Below, piece by piece: positions 6,832 through 15,326 of a stretch of DNA of 18,597 nt. The position numbers and the translations under genes were made by a program. The DNA lies in NCBI GenBank assembly GCA_002470925.1, contig DKOX01000132.1, forward strand, positions 1-18,597. The letters run 5' to 3'. Source of the DNA: Opitutia bacterium UBA7350 (GTDB lineage Bacteria; Verrucomicrobiota; Verrucomicrobiia; Opitutales; Coraliomargaritaceae). Below the pieces are notes generated by a model that saw only the letters and a list, made by a program, of their open reading frames with translations, ran no database searches and was not told the DNA's origin. Each line of letters begins with the position of its first letter. Position 1 is the first letter of the stretch.

Positions 6832-7278
6832 ATGTTGAATTTCAGCACTCAGATTCGCACCCGATACGCGGAAACCGACCGCATGAATGTCGTCTACCAC
6901 AGTCATTACTTCGTTTGGTTCGAAACTGCGCGTATTCAATTGTTGGATCATCTAGGGCTTCCCTACCGCGATCTTGAAGCACAAGGCCTCTTTATTCCGG
7001 TGCTTGAGGCACAAGCCAGCTACAAAAGCCCCGCGCATTTTGATGATCGGCTCACCATCGACCTACAACTCGCCAAACCACCGCGCGCGCGCTTCCGCTT
7101 CGATTATACCGTGCGACGCGAATCCACCGTCCTCACCACCGGCTACACCGTGCACGCCTTCATGGATGCTTCCGGCAAAGCCCTCCGCCCGCCCGATACT
7201 TTCCTGCAACGCCTTAAAGATGTTTCAGCCGCACAAACGACTCAGGCTGCGAACCCTCAGTCGCAATGCGAACGGTAA
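6832..7278 (+). CDS. Hotdog-fold acyl-CoA thioesterase (YbgC/FadM-like)
   Basis: A 148-residue 4-hydroxybenzoyl-CoA thioesterase-type hotdog protein, expected to hydrolyse acyl-CoA thioesters in the cytoplasm. The N-terminal signature RTRYAETDRMNVVYHSHYFVWFE contains the conserved aspartate (D16) and the downstream tyrosine and glutamate of this family; the glycine common after the aspartate is replaced (RMN). The length is typical. Chain-length preference cannot be read from sequence. The start at 6832 is the first in-frame ATG before the signature and lacks a strong Shine-Dalgarno. Its last 22 bases overlap the 3' end of aroK on the opposite strand. Confidence 0.9.
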   Translation: MLNFSTQIRTRYAETDRMNVVYHSHYFVWFETARIQLLDHLGLPYRDLEAQGLFIPVLEAQASYKSPAHFDDRLTIDLQLAKPPRARFRFDYTVRRESTVLTTGYTVHAFMDASGKALRPPDTFLQRLKDVSAAQTTQAANPQSQCER

Positions 7279-7790
7279 ATCCGGATAATGTGATCCACGA
7301 TGTCCGCCAGACTGCGACCCTCGGTGCTGATTGCAGGTCCCGCCTCAAGATAAACCGATTCACGCGCGTTCAAGAGTTCGCGAATCCGTGCCTCCCGATC
7401 CTCCACATTCAAAAGGGGCCGCTTCTTGTTGCGTGCGGTGCGTTCGATAATGGTCTCCACCGAAGCAAATAAACTGACCACCACCCCGCGCGCGCGCAGC
7501 AAATCCACCATTCCGGGTTGCACCACCAAGCCTCCGCCGCAAGCCACGACATAACCGGTCGCCGCATGCCCCGACTCGATAAAAGATCGTTCGTATTCGC
7601 GAAAACGCGCCTCCCCTTCCTTTTTGAAAATCTCCGCAATACTGCACCCCTGCGCTTTTTCGATCGCATGATCCGTGTCAACAAAACGCATACCCAGCTC
7701 ACCCGCAAGCCGCCGACCAATAACAGACTTGCCCACGCCCATGAATCCCACGAGGTACAGATTTTTGGATTTGTCGTTCATCCCATTCAT
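7257..7790 (-). CDS. aroK: Shikimate kinase
   Basis: Shikimate kinase phosphorylates shikimate at the 3-hydroxyl with ATP in the chorismate (aromatic amino acid) pathway. The 177-residue sequence has Walker A GFMGVGKS (15-22), the FVDTD segment (D38 and D40), FREYE with R64 for shikimate binding, and the VACGGG substrate loop (about 83-87). A lid-region arginine follows in RTARNKKRPLL. The start could be M1 or M4 (7781); neither has a Shine-Dalgarno. No other aromatic pathway gene is nearby. The 3' end overlaps the convergent thioesterase gene by 22 bases. Confidence 0.95.
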   Translation of the reverse strand: MNGMNDKSKNLYLVGFMGVGKSVIGRRLAGELGMRFVDTDHAIEKAQGCSIAEIFKKEGEARFREYERSFIESGHAATGYVVACGGGLVVQPGMVDLLRARGVVVSLFASVETIIERTARNKKRPLLNVEDREARIRELLNARESVYLEAGPAISTEGRSLADIVDHIIRIYRSHCD

Positions 7791-7896
7791 TGCTCATAAT
7801 CTGAGACAGCGCAGCGATTTCAGGCGATCAAAAAATAACCCTCCCTGTATGCGCGTACCGATTTAATCACTTTTTCCACCACCGACACCTTAAAAA

Positions 7897-8352
7897 ATGG
7901 GAACCCAAGTCTCGCGAATCACAGTCAAAGCCGTCATGCCGACCTCCAGCGGTTGCGCCATCTTTCTTGGCACCGATGCCAAGACCTTTGTGATCTACGT
8001 TGATCAGGGCATTGGCACCGCCATCCAGCACGCCATTAATTATGTGCAATTTGAACGCCCGCAAAGTCATGACCTCATGATCAGCCTCCTCGATGGAATG
8101 GGTGCGGAGGTCGAGCGCACCATCATCAATGATGTCGCCGAGAGTACCTTTTATGCCCGACTGGTGGTTTCAATGGACAATGAATTGAGTCAGAAAATCG
8201 TAGAGGTCGACGCCCGCCCTAGCGACTCAATCATCCTTGCCCTCCTTGCGGATAAACCCATCTATGCCACGCAGAAGGTTCTGGAGGCAGTCGATGACAT
8301 GAGCCTCATTCTCGAGAAAATCCTCAATCAAAACAAGGAGGACCAGAGCTAG
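7897..8352 (+). CDS. Bifunctional nuclease family protein (DUF151)
   Basis: A 151-residue member of the bifunctional nuclease (BFN/DUF151) family. Characterised members have been reported with RNase and DNase activity, but most are uncharacterised. The hallmark DARPSDSIILAL lies at 105-116, preceded by the family's conserved LMISLLDGMGAEVERTIINDV stretch and a beta-rich N-terminus. A short charged C-terminal tail follows. It covers the single BFN domain, without the UVR motif seen in some homologues. It ends 3 bases before the dihydrouridine synthase gene, and an AAGGAGG inside its last codons could serve that gene. No Shine-Dalgarno precedes its own ATG. Confidence 0.9.
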   Translation: MGTQVSRITVKAVMPTSSGCAIFLGTDAKTFVIYVDQGIGTAIQHAINYVQFERPQSHDLMISLLDGMGAEVERTIINDVAESTFYARLVVSMDNELSQKIVEVDARPSDSIILALLADKPIYATQKVLEAVDDMSLILEKILNQNKEDQS

Positions 8353-8355
8353 TCC

Positions 8356-9438
8356 ATGAGAGAAGGCCCTGCGACCCTGCCGCTTCCGGAAGCGATGATC
8401 CCCGGCCAGCCTTGGAGCGCCCTCGCCCCCATGCAGGATGTGACCACCCTGCCTTTCATGCGCCTCCTCGGCATATATGGCCCACCGGATCTCCTCTTTA
8501 CCGAGTATTTCCGCGTGCATGGTCACTCCACCCTCGAGTCTCATATCGTCGCTTCAATTGAGCGACATAACACCGGTCGCCCCGTTTTCGCCCAACTCAT
8601 TGGCGAAAGCCTCCCCGACCTCCAGCGCACTGTCCGCGCGATTCATGCTGCGAAGCTGCCCGTTGCCGGCATCGATCTCAACATGGGTTGCCCCGCCCCC
8701 AAGGTTTACAAAAAAAACGTCGGCGGCGGACTCCTCCGCGACCCCGCAGTGGTGGACCGTATTCTGGGATGCCTGCGCGAAGCGGTCGAGGGACGCTTCA
8801 CGGTCAAGATGCGCATCGGGTTTGAGGACGACCGCAACTTCGAGGCAATCCTGAAACTCATCGAAAAACACCAGGTCGACCTTCTGAGCCTGCACGCCCG
8901 AACCGTCAAGGAAGCCTACCGCAGCGCCGTTCATTATGAATACATCCAACGGGCCGCGGAAGCCCTTCCTATACCGGTTCTAGCAAATGGAAACGTCACC
9001 TCGGTCAACAAAGGCCTCTGGGTGCTTAAAAATACCGGAGCGGCGGGCCTCATGATCGGGCGTTCCTGCATTCGCAACCCCTGGATCTTTCGCCAACTAC
9101 GCGAGCATTTCGCCGGGGCGACAGTCTACCGGCCCACCCTCGCCGATGTCGCTCATTATATCGACGACCTCTATCAAGCCACCACCCAAGCAGGTCGCGC
9201 CGAACGCCATCACATCAACCACCTCAAAAAATTCCTCAACTTCATCGGCCTCGGCGTCGATCCCGAGGGGCGTTTCCTCCACGAGGCCCGCCGCGCCACC
9301 ACCAAGGCGGAACTCGATGTGGTCTGCCACCGCCATCTCCTCGCCGATGGCATCGCTGAGCAAGCTTTCGCCGATGAACCCCTCAAGGGACTTGTTGCCC
9401 GCCCAAACTGCGAAACTGCGCAGGGCTGCTCGCTTTAA
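8356..9438 (+). CDS. tRNA-dihydrouridine synthase family protein
   Basis: Dus enzymes are FMN-dependent and reduce specific uridines of tRNA to dihydrouridine with NADPH. The 360-residue protein shows the family's barrel start (SALAPMQDVTTLPFMRL), the catalytic-cysteine motif NMGCPAPKV with C112, the VKMRIG strand, LHART, and the FMN-phosphate region VLANGNVTS and GAAGLMIGRSCIRNPWIF. A helical C-terminal domain for tRNA binding follows. The exact subgroup, and thus the modified position, cannot be set by eye. The gene is only 3 bases downstream of the BFN gene and the AAGGAGG lies about 14 bases before its ATG, so co-transcription is likely. Confidence 0.93.
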   Translation: MREGPATLPLPEAMIPGQPWSALAPMQDVTTLPFMRLLGIYGPPDLLFTEYFRVHGHSTLESHIVASIERHNTGRPVFAQLIGESLPDLQRTVRAIHAAKLPVAGIDLNMGCPAPKVYKKNVGGGLLRDPAVVDRILGCLREAVEGRFTVKMRIGFEDDRNFEAILKLIEKHQVDLLSLHARTVKEAYRSAVHYEYIQRAAEALPIPVLANGNVTSVNKGLWVLKNTGAAGLMIGRSCIRNPWIFRQLREHFAGATVYRPTLADVAHYIDDLYQATTQAGRAERHHINHLKKFLNFIGLGVDPEGRFLHEARRATTKAELDVVCHRHLLADGIAEQAFADEPLKGLVARPNCETAQGCSL

Positions 9439-9530
9439 ACCCGTGCCCTCACTTTTTTGAGTGATAGCAGGGAAAATGAATTGCACCCTTATGTGAATAC
9501 CTCTACCACCTCTGCTTTACCCAAGATTTA

Positions 9531-10724
9531 ATGAATATACACGAGTATCAAGCGAAACGACTCCTCGACGATTACGGCGTCCCGGTACCGAAGGGCTACG
9601 CCGCCCAAACGAGTCGTGAAATTGAAACCGCGATTGCCCACTTGGGCGAGAGCCAGAAGATCGTAGTGAAAGCGCAGATCCATGCCGGAGGACGCGGCAA
9701 GGGCAGCTTTACCGATGGCTATCAGGGCGGCGTGAAGCTGGTTGAAGGGCGCGAGGCCGCGCTGGAATCCGCGAACCGCATGCTCGATAACACCCTCGTG
9801 ACCAAGCAGACCGGCCCCGCCGGACGCAAGGTGCAGACTGTCTATTTTACCGAAGCCTGCGAAATCCAGCATGAATATTACCTCGCCCTCGTACTGGACC
9901 GCGAGACCGCTCAAACCGTTATCATCGCTTCGACCGAGGGCGGCATGGACATCGAGGAAGTCGCTGAAAGCAGCCCCGAGAAAATCATCCGCGTCCCGAT
10001 CTCGACAACCATGGGCCTGCGCCACCATCATTGCCGACGGGTCGCCTTCGAACTCGGCTTTAGCGGAGACCAAGTGAAGCAATTTGCCCGCCTCCTGACC
10101 GGCCTTTACAATCTCTATTGGGAAAACAATGCCATGTTGGTTGAGATCAACCCGCTCATCACGACCGACCGCGGCGACCTCATGGCGCTCGACGCCAAAA
10201 TGACCTTTGATGGCAACGCCATCTTTCAACACCCGAAAATTCAGCAACTTCGCGATCTTAACGAAGAAGACCCCAAGGAAATCGAAGCCTCCAAGCACAA
10301 CCTCAGCTACATCGCCCTCGACGGCAACATCGCCTGCCTCGTCAACGGGGCGGGCCTCGCTATGGCGACAATGGATATCATCAAGAGCTTTGGCGGGGAA
10401 CCCGCCAACTTCCTCGACGTGGGTGGTGGTGCCAATGAAGACCAGGTCACCGCCGCCTTTAAGATCATACTCTCCGACCCGAAGGTCGAAGGCATCCTCG
10501 TCAATATTTTTGGCGGCATCATGAAATGTGATGTCATTGCCCGCGGCATCGTGGCCGCCGCCCGCAATGTCGACATCCAAGTGCCCCTCGTGATTCGCCT
10601 CGAAGGCACCAACGTCGAAGCCGGCAAGGCGATCCTCAAGGAAAGCGGGATTGCCTGCACCCCGGCCGACAGCCTCGCCCATGCCGCAGAAATCATCACC
10701 ACCCAAGTCAACGCTAAGGCCTAA
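9531..10724 (+). CDS. sucC: Succinyl-CoA synthetase beta subunit (ADP-forming type)
   Basis: SucC is the beta subunit of succinyl-CoA synthetase, which couples succinyl-CoA cleavage to nucleoside triphosphate formation in the TCA cycle. The 397-residue protein begins MNIHEYQAKRLLDDYGVPVP and has the ATP-grasp segment VVKAQIHAGGRGKG, ENNAMLVEINPL, and the C-terminal CoA-ligase domain with FLDVGGGANEDQV and VNIFGGIMKCDVIARGI. The length is normal. The start at 9531 matches the family N-terminus exactly, but no Shine-Dalgarno is visible. sucD follows 18 bases later. The preceding gap has only a weak TCACT/AGTGA inverted repeat around 9450-9465 and no convincing terminator. Confidence 0.98.
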   Translation: MNIHEYQAKRLLDDYGVPVPKGYAAQTSREIETAIAHLGESQKIVVKAQIHAGGRGKGSFTDGYQGGVKLVEGREAALESANRMLDNTLVTKQTGPAGRKVQTVYFTEACEIQHEYYLALVLDRETAQTVIIASTEGGMDIEEVAESSPEKIIRVPISTTMGLRHHHCRRVAFELGFSGDQVKQFARLLTGLYNLYWENNAMLVEINPLITTDRGDLMALDAKMTFDGNAIFQHPKIQQLRDLNEEDPKEIEASKHNLSYIALDGNIACLVNGAGLAMATMDIIKSFGGEPANFLDVGGGANEDQVTAAFKIILSDPKVEGILVNIFGGIMKCDVIARGIVAAARNVDIQVPLVIRLEGTNVEAGKAILKESGIACTPADSLAHAAEIITTQVNAKA

Positions 10725-10742
10725 ACGCAGGACCCTTTCATT

Positions 10743-11627
10743 ATGAGCATTCTCGTCAACAAAGACACCCGCGTCGTCGTTCAAGGCATCACTGGTAAAA
10801 CCGGCACCTTCCATACCAAACAATGCCTCGAATACGGCACCAAAATCGTCGCCGGCGTGACCCCCGGCAAAGGCGGACAAGTCTGGGAAGATTCAGTCCC
10901 CGTCTGCAATACGATGGCGGAAGCGGTCCGCGAACACGGCGCCAATGTTTCCGTTATTTATGTGCCACCCGCCTTTGCAGGCGACTCCATCCTGGAAGCG
11001 ATCGAAGCGGAAATCCCGCTTGTGATCTGCATCACCGAGGGCGTCCCCGTACGCGACATGGCCGAAATCCGCCGCCGCCTCTATTTCAAAAACACCCGGA
11101 CCCGTCTCATCGGTCCGAATTGCCCGGGCATCATCACCCCCGGGGAATGTAAGATCGGCATCATGCCGGGCTACATCCACAAACCCGGACGGGTCGGAGT
11201 GGTCTCACGTTCCGGAACCCTCACCTACGAGGCGGTCTGGCAACTCACCCAGCGCGGCCACGGTCAAAGCACCTGTATCGGCATTGGCGGTGATCCCATC
11301 AATGGCACCTCCCAAACCGACGCGATTCGGATGTTTAACGAGGATCCTGATACCGACGCCATCATCATGATTGGTGAGATCGGTGGCAGTGCCGAAGAGG
11401 AAGCCTGCGAATACATCAAGGAACACGTCAAAAAACCCGTCGCCGGATTTATCGCGGGAGCCTCTGCCCCCAAGGGGCGCACCATGGGACACGCCGGCGC
11501 GATCGTTTCTGCCAGTGGTGCCGGCACCGCCGAAGCGAAGTTTGCCGCGATGGAAGACGCCGGAGTCGCCATCGCTCGCAACCCTTCTGAGATCGCCGAC
11601 GCCCTCCTCACCGTCTACAAAGGTTGA
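10743..11627 (+). CDS. sucD: Succinyl-CoA synthetase alpha subunit
   Basis: SucD carries the phosphohistidine intermediate and the CoA site of succinyl-CoA synthetase. The 294-residue protein has a Rossmann-type CoA domain (VVVQGITGKTGTFHTKQ), the GPNCPGI segment with C127, and the active histidine H250 in TMGHAGAIVSASGAGTAEAK. These match the positions known for the bacterial enzyme. An AGGA motif lies about 10 bases before the ATG. It is the second gene of the sucC-sucD pair. Confidence 0.98.
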   Translation: MSILVNKDTRVVVQGITGKTGTFHTKQCLEYGTKIVAGVTPGKGGQVWEDSVPVCNTMAEAVREHGANVSVIYVPPAFAGDSILEAIEAEIPLVICITEGVPVRDMAEIRRRLYFKNTRTRLIGPNCPGIITPGECKIGIMPGYIHKPGRVGVVSRSGTLTYEAVWQLTQRGHGQSTCIGIGGDPINGTSQTDAIRMFNEDPDTDAIIMIGEIGGSAEEEACEYIKEHVKKPVAGFIAGASAPKGRTMGHAGAIVSASGAGTAEAKFAAMEDAGVAIARNPSEIADALLTVYKG

Positions 11628-11679
11628 ATCGCGCCTACTGCACCAGTTTTTTGCTTATATTTGTGTTAATATAAACTCA

Positions 11680-11697
11680 CCCCAACCCCAACCCCAA
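11680..11697. repeat. Three tandem CCCCAA hexamers before the symporter gene
   Basis: CCCCAA is repeated three times, ending 4 bases before the symporter ATG, exactly where a Shine-Dalgarno would be expected. The stretch contains no purine-rich motif. An AT-rich TTAATATAAA lies just upstream and could be part of a promoter. Copy number may vary by slippage and could tune expression; that is inference. Confidence 0.5.
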
Positions 11698-11701
11698 CAA
11701 T

Positions 11702-13438
11702 ATGGACATCATTGAAGTCAGCCTCTTTATCATCGCCGTTGTCGGCGTCATTGCCCTCGGAATCTGGAAAAGCCGCGATGATGCAAGCAGCGGCGAAAAA
11801 GGCGCGAGCGATTACTTCCTCGCCGGCCGCGGACTGACCTGGTGGCTCGTGGGCTTCTCCCTTATCGCCGCCAACATTTCCACCGAGCAATTCGTGGGCA
11901 TGTCGGGCGCCTCCGCCAACTGGTTGGGCATGGCGATTGCCTCCTATGAATGGATTGCGGCAATCACGCTGATCGTAGTGGCGTTCTGGTTTTTGCCCAA
12001 ATTCCTCAAGGCGGGCCTCTACACCATTCCCGAATTCCTCCAGTATCGTTTCGACGGCGTCGCGCGTCTCGCCATGGCAATCCCCGCGATCGTGACGCTC
12101 GTCTTTGTAACGACCTCCTCCGTGATTTTCTCCGGCGCGAAATTCGTCTCCGAATACTACAACACCGTCCCCGTTCTCAACAACCTCACCGCAGTGTGCT
12201 GGCTCATTGCCGCCTTCGCTGCGATCTATGTCTTCATCGGAGGCCTCAAAGCCTGCGCCTGGACCGACCTCATCTGGGGCTCGGCGCTCATTCTCGGTGG
12301 TGCCATTGTCATGTTCCTTGCCTTCAATGTCCTTGCAGAAAAACCTGCCGAGGAATTGATCCTTACAAAAGTTTCCAATTCCGAAGCCACCGTTGAGCAA
12401 ATCGCGGAGGCCGGGGCCTGGGAGCGCTTTATCTTGCTCAACGATGGAGTCGATGGCGAAGCAGAGGCACGCAACGGACCCAATGGATCCGGCGGCAAAC
12501 TTCACATGGTTCGCCCCAAGGAAGATTCCGACATTCCATGGACCGCGCTCCTGATCGGCTTATGGATCCCCAACTTCTTTTACTGGGGTCTCAATCAATA
12601 CATTGTGCAGCGTACCCTCGGATCAAAATCCCTCGCGGAGGGTCAGAAGGGTATCGTCTTTGCGGCGGGGCTTAAATTGCTCATTCCCTTCCTGGTGGTG
12701 ATCCCCGGGATCCTCGCCTACAACCTCTTTTCCGGCGACCTTTTGAACGCCGCCACCGGCGAATATGACTACGACCGCGCCTTCCCCGTGTTGGTGCGCA
12801 ACCTCATCAAGCCCTTCCCCCTCATTTCCTGGTTTGTGCTGGCGGCTCTCAGTGGTGCGGTCATCAGTTCCCTCGCCTCGATGCTAAACTCCGCCTCAAC
12901 CATCGCCACGATGGATCTCTATTCCAAGTTCAGTGGTGAAAAGAACCCCGCCAAACTCGTCAAAGTGGGTCGCGCATTTGTGGTTCTCTTTGTGATCCTC
13001 GCAGGATTTGTCGCACCCAAGCTTGATAATTTCACCAGTATCTTTGCCTATATTCAGGAATTCCAAGGCTTCATCTCGCCGGGCATCCTCGCGGTCTTCA
13101 TCTTCGGATTCTTCTCGCCGCGCACCCCGCGTTATTTTGGAGCGGTCGGCATTGGTCTCAATGTCGTGTCCTACGCTGGTTTCAAATGGCTCATCGGCCC
13201 TTGGCTCGTTTCCAAAGGTTGGTGGTATGCGGAACAAATCGCCTTCCTTGATCGCATGGCAATCTGCTTCTTCATTGTCCTGCTCGCCGGGGTGATCCTT
13301 ACGCTACTCAAGCCCATGAAGGAACCGGTCGCAATGCCGGTCAACGATGCCATTGAATTGGAGTCTTCCGCCGGCGCAAAGGCGGTCGGCATCGGCATCG
13401 TCATTGCCACCCTCGCCCTTTACGTCTGCTTCTGGTAA
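11702..13438 (+). CDS. SGLT-type sodium/solute symporter (SSS family)
   Basis: A 578-residue inner-membrane protein with about 13-14 hydrophobic segments, of the solute:sodium symporter family. Diagnostic stretches are SDYFLAGRGLTWWLVGFSLIAANIS near the N-terminus and FLQYRFDGVARL. The SGLT-like LHMVRPKEDSDIPWTALLIG precedes FYWGLNQYIVQRTLGSKSLAEGQKG, and SGAVISSLASMLNSASTIATMDLY carries residues typical of the sodium site. The RP...D.PW and NQYIVQR signatures point to the sugar-transporting SGLT branch rather than the proline or pantothenate branches. The precise substrate is unknown. The soluble loop of about 70 residues before LHMVRP is normal for this branch. The gene has no Shine-Dalgarno and stands alone between sucD and metY. 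Confidence 0.93.
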   Translation: MDIIEVSLFIIAVVGVIALGIWKSRDDASSGEKGASDYFLAGRGLTWWLVGFSLIAANISTEQFVGMSGASANWLGMAIASYEWIAAITLIVVAFWFLPKFLKAGLYTIPEFLQYRFDGVARLAMAIPAIVTLVFVTTSSVIFSGAKFVSEYYNTVPVLNNLTAVCWLIAAFAAIYVFIGGLKACAWTDLIWGSALILGGAIVMFLAFNVLAEKPAEELILTKVSNSEATVEQIAEAGAWERFILLNDGVDGEAEARNGPNGSGGKLHMVRPKEDSDIPWTALLIGLWIPNFFYWGLNQYIVQRTLGSKSLAEGQKGIVFAAGLKLLIPFLVVIPGILAYNLFSGDLLNAATGEYDYDRAFPVLVRNLIKPFPLISWFVLAALSGAVISSLASMLNSASTIATMDLYSKFSGEKNPAKLVKVGRAFVVLFVILAGFVAPKLDNFTSIFAYIQEFQGFISPGILAVFIFGFFSPRTPRYFGAVGIGLNVVSYAGFKWLIGPWLVSKGWWYAEQIAFLDRMAICFFIVLLAGVILTLLKPMKEPVAMPVNDAIELESSAGAKAVGIGIVIATLALYVCFW

Positions 13439-13446
13439 AAACGGTT

Positions 13447-13539
13447 TCAGGGGTTCGTCCGCGCCGCGCTGGCCTTGCGCCACTGCGTGGGCGATCGTCC
13501 CGTCACCCGGCGAAAACCACCGCCAAATGCAGGTTCTCT
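13447..13539 (-). pseudogene. Decayed C-terminal tail of an AraC-family regulator
   Basis: Read on the minus strand, the frame gives REPAFGGGFRRVTGRSPTQW then RKASAARTNP and a stop at 13447-13449. The F..xFRRxTGxSPxxWR pattern is the end of the second helix-turn-helix of AraC/XylS DNA-binding domains. Upstream the frame stays open to about 13574, but the residues (ALRGLRPT) no longer resemble the family, and no start or first helix-turn-helix exists. This is therefore a fragment of about 30 codons left from a deleted regulator. GC-rich sequence ends abruptly near 13550. Confidence 0.6.
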
Positions 13540-13781
13540 GGTTGGCCTAAGCCCTCTCAATGCCCCAGTATTGACTTATTATACAATATCGAACACATCA
13601 TTATGCCCTCCAGACTAAATAAAGCTCTGGCACAGTTTGGGTTACTCGACCAATGCAAAGGGTAAAAATTTAAGTCGCATTTGAATATTGCGCTCAGTGT
13701 GATTATTTAAACGCTTTGTCTTTTGCATGCCCGGCTTGCCGGTGAATTGAACCCACAACAGACTTATACCAAGGATATACG
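13540..13781. promoter_or_regulatory. AT-rich leader of metY
   Basis: About 240 bases upstream of metY hold no gene. TTGACT at 13571-13576 is followed immediately by TATTATACAAT, a good -10-like stretch, but the spacing does not make a standard -35/-10 pair. A small hairpin, CCGGC-TT-GCCGG, lies at 13731-13742. AAGGA at about 13770 is the ribosome-binding site. A methionine- or SAM-responsive control would fit the gene, but I see no consensus of a known SAM riboswitch. Confidence 0.4.
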
Positions 13782-15092
13782 ATGACTCAAAATACTACTG
13801 CCGGATTTGGAACACGTGCCCTCCACGCAGGACAAGAACCCGACCCCGCTACCGGATCGCGCGCCGTTCCTATTTACCAAACCACCAGCTATACCTTTCG
13901 CGACACCGATCATGCCGCAAAACTCTTTAGCCTTGAGGAACTGGGTAATATCTACACCCGCATCATGAACCCCACTACTGACGTGCTGGAAAAGCGCGTC
14001 GCCGCCCTCGAAGGCGGGGTAGCCGGACTCGCACATGCCAGTGGTCAGGCAGCCATCACAAGCGCCATTCTCAACATCGCGCAAGCCGGCGACAATATCG
14101 TCTCCGCCTCCCAGCTCTACGGCGGTACCTACAGCTTATTCAAATACACCCTCCCAAAACTTGGCATCGAGGTTCGTTTTGCGGATGCAGAGGATCCTGA
14201 TAGCTTTGAGCCGCTCATCGACGACAAGACCAAAGCTATTTACGGTGATTCCGTTGGTAATCCCAAACTCAACATCTTCCCCTTCGAAGCAATCTCGGCC
14301 CTCGCCCGAAAGGCAAAGCTACCCCTCATCATCGATAACACCGTCGCTTCCCCGGCGGTCTGCCGTCCCCTCGAGCACGGCGCCAATATCGTCATCCAGA
14401 GTCTCACAAAATTCATTGGTGGACACGGAACCAGCATCGGCGGAATGGTCATTGACGGTGGCAACTTCGACTGGGGCAGCGGACGCTTCAGTGAATTTAC
14501 CGAGCCCGACAGCAGCTATCATGGTCTCGTGCACTGGGATGTTTTCAAATCCTTCCCGCCCGCTGGTGGCGCCAACATCGCCTACATCATGAAGATGCGT
14601 CTACAGTGGCTTCGCGACACCGGCAACTGCGCCGCGCCCTTTAATTCCTTCCTCCACTTGCAGGGACTCGAGACCCTCCATCTGCGCATGGAGCGCCATT
14701 GTGCTAATGCTCTGAAAGTCGCGGAATTCCTCAAGGCGCATCCGCAGGTCGCTTGGGTCAATTATCCCGGACTCCCCGAGAGCCCACACCATGAAGCTGC
14801 GAAACAATACTTTACCGAGGGCAATTTCGGGGCTCTGGTTGGCTTCGGCTTGAAAGGCGGACTGGAAGCAGGCCGTACCTTTATCGACAGCCTCGAACTC
14901 TTCAGTCACCTCGCCAACATCGGCGATGCCAAATCCCTCGCGATCCACCCCGCAACCACCACCCACCAGCAATTGGATGAGGAGCAACAGGCCTCTACCG
15001 GTGTAACCGCGGATTTTGTCCGCCTCTCGGTTGGAATCGAGGATGCGGTAGATCTCCTCGCGGACCTCGAGCAGGCCCTCGGCAAGGTTTAG
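13782..15092 (+). CDS. metY: O-acetylhomoserine aminocarboxypropyltransferase (sulfhydrylase)
   Basis: This PLP enzyme of the Cys/Met metabolism family makes homocysteine from O-acetylhomoserine and sulfide (direct sulfhydrylation route to methionine). The 436-residue protein begins GFGTRALHAGQEPDPATGSR and contains IYQTTSYTFRD, the YTRIMNPTTDVLEKRVAALEGG block, LPLIIDNTVASP with the PLP aspartate, and IQSLTKFIGGHG with the Schiff-base lysine K210. The C-terminal half has SLAIHPATTTHQQL. Length above 420 residues with the internal insertion favours MetY over the shorter MetB/MetC/MetZ relatives. An AAGGA ribosome-binding site precedes the ATG at normal spacing. It stands alone; no metX is in the window. 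Confidence 0.95.
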   Translation: MTQNTTAGFGTRALHAGQEPDPATGSRAVPIYQTTSYTFRDTDHAAKLFSLEELGNIYTRIMNPTTDVLEKRVAALEGGVAGLAHASGQAAITSAILNIAQAGDNIVSASQLYGGTYSLFKYTLPKLGIEVRFADAEDPDSFEPLIDDKTKAIYGDSVGNPKLNIFPFEAISALARKAKLPLIIDNTVASPAVCRPLEHGANIVIQSLTKFIGGHGTSIGGMVIDGGNFDWGSGRFSEFTEPDSSYHGLVHWDVFKSFPPAGGANIAYIMKMRLQWLRDTGNCAAPFNSFLHLQGLETLHLRMERHCANALKVAEFLKAHPQVAWVNYPGLPESPHHEAAKQYFTEGNFGALVGFGLKGGLEAGRTFIDSLELFSHLANIGDAKSLAIHPATTTHQQLDEEQQASTGVTADFVRLSVGIEDAVDLLADLEQALGKV

Positions 15093-15326
15093 AGCAGGGA
15101 GCCTTCGTTAAAAATATGAAACCATACCACCCGCAAAACCTTGTTATTGAACACTTTTTAAGCGCAGATTCTTCACATAAATTTAGAATTTTGAACTTAG
15201 CGAACCTGGTTATTTTTAAAACCGAAGGTTAATTCATTCAGTCGACAAGCTTCCTTATTAATATTCAGCAGATACAAAGGAATAAAAAACATTGCTCAAT
15301 CGAATGAACTGTCCTAACCATACCTC

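Noticed and set aside
9447..9466. Rho-independent terminator before sucC
   Set aside because: The TCACT/AGTGA stem has only five weak pairs, and the T-run lies in the loop rather than after the stem.
9528..10880. 450-codon minus-strand frame opposite sucC and sucD
   Set aside because: It is an antisense shadow produced by GC-rich codon bias over two certain genes; its glycine- and aspartate-rich translation has no domain.
11666..12505. 279-codon minus-strand frame opposite the symporter
   Set aside because: The translation is low in structure and mirrors the symporter's codons; it has no start signal or recognisable motif.
12340..12540. Apparent hydrophilic insertion in the symporter
   Set aside because: A loop of this kind leading to the RPxxDxDIPW motif is normal in SGLT-branch symporters.
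13600..13781. SAM riboswitch upstream of metY
   Set aside because: The leader was compared from memory with the SAM-I and SAM-II core motifs and lacks their conserved helices and the GCTAAA-type pseudoknot sequence. An Infernal scan against Rfam SAM families would settle it.
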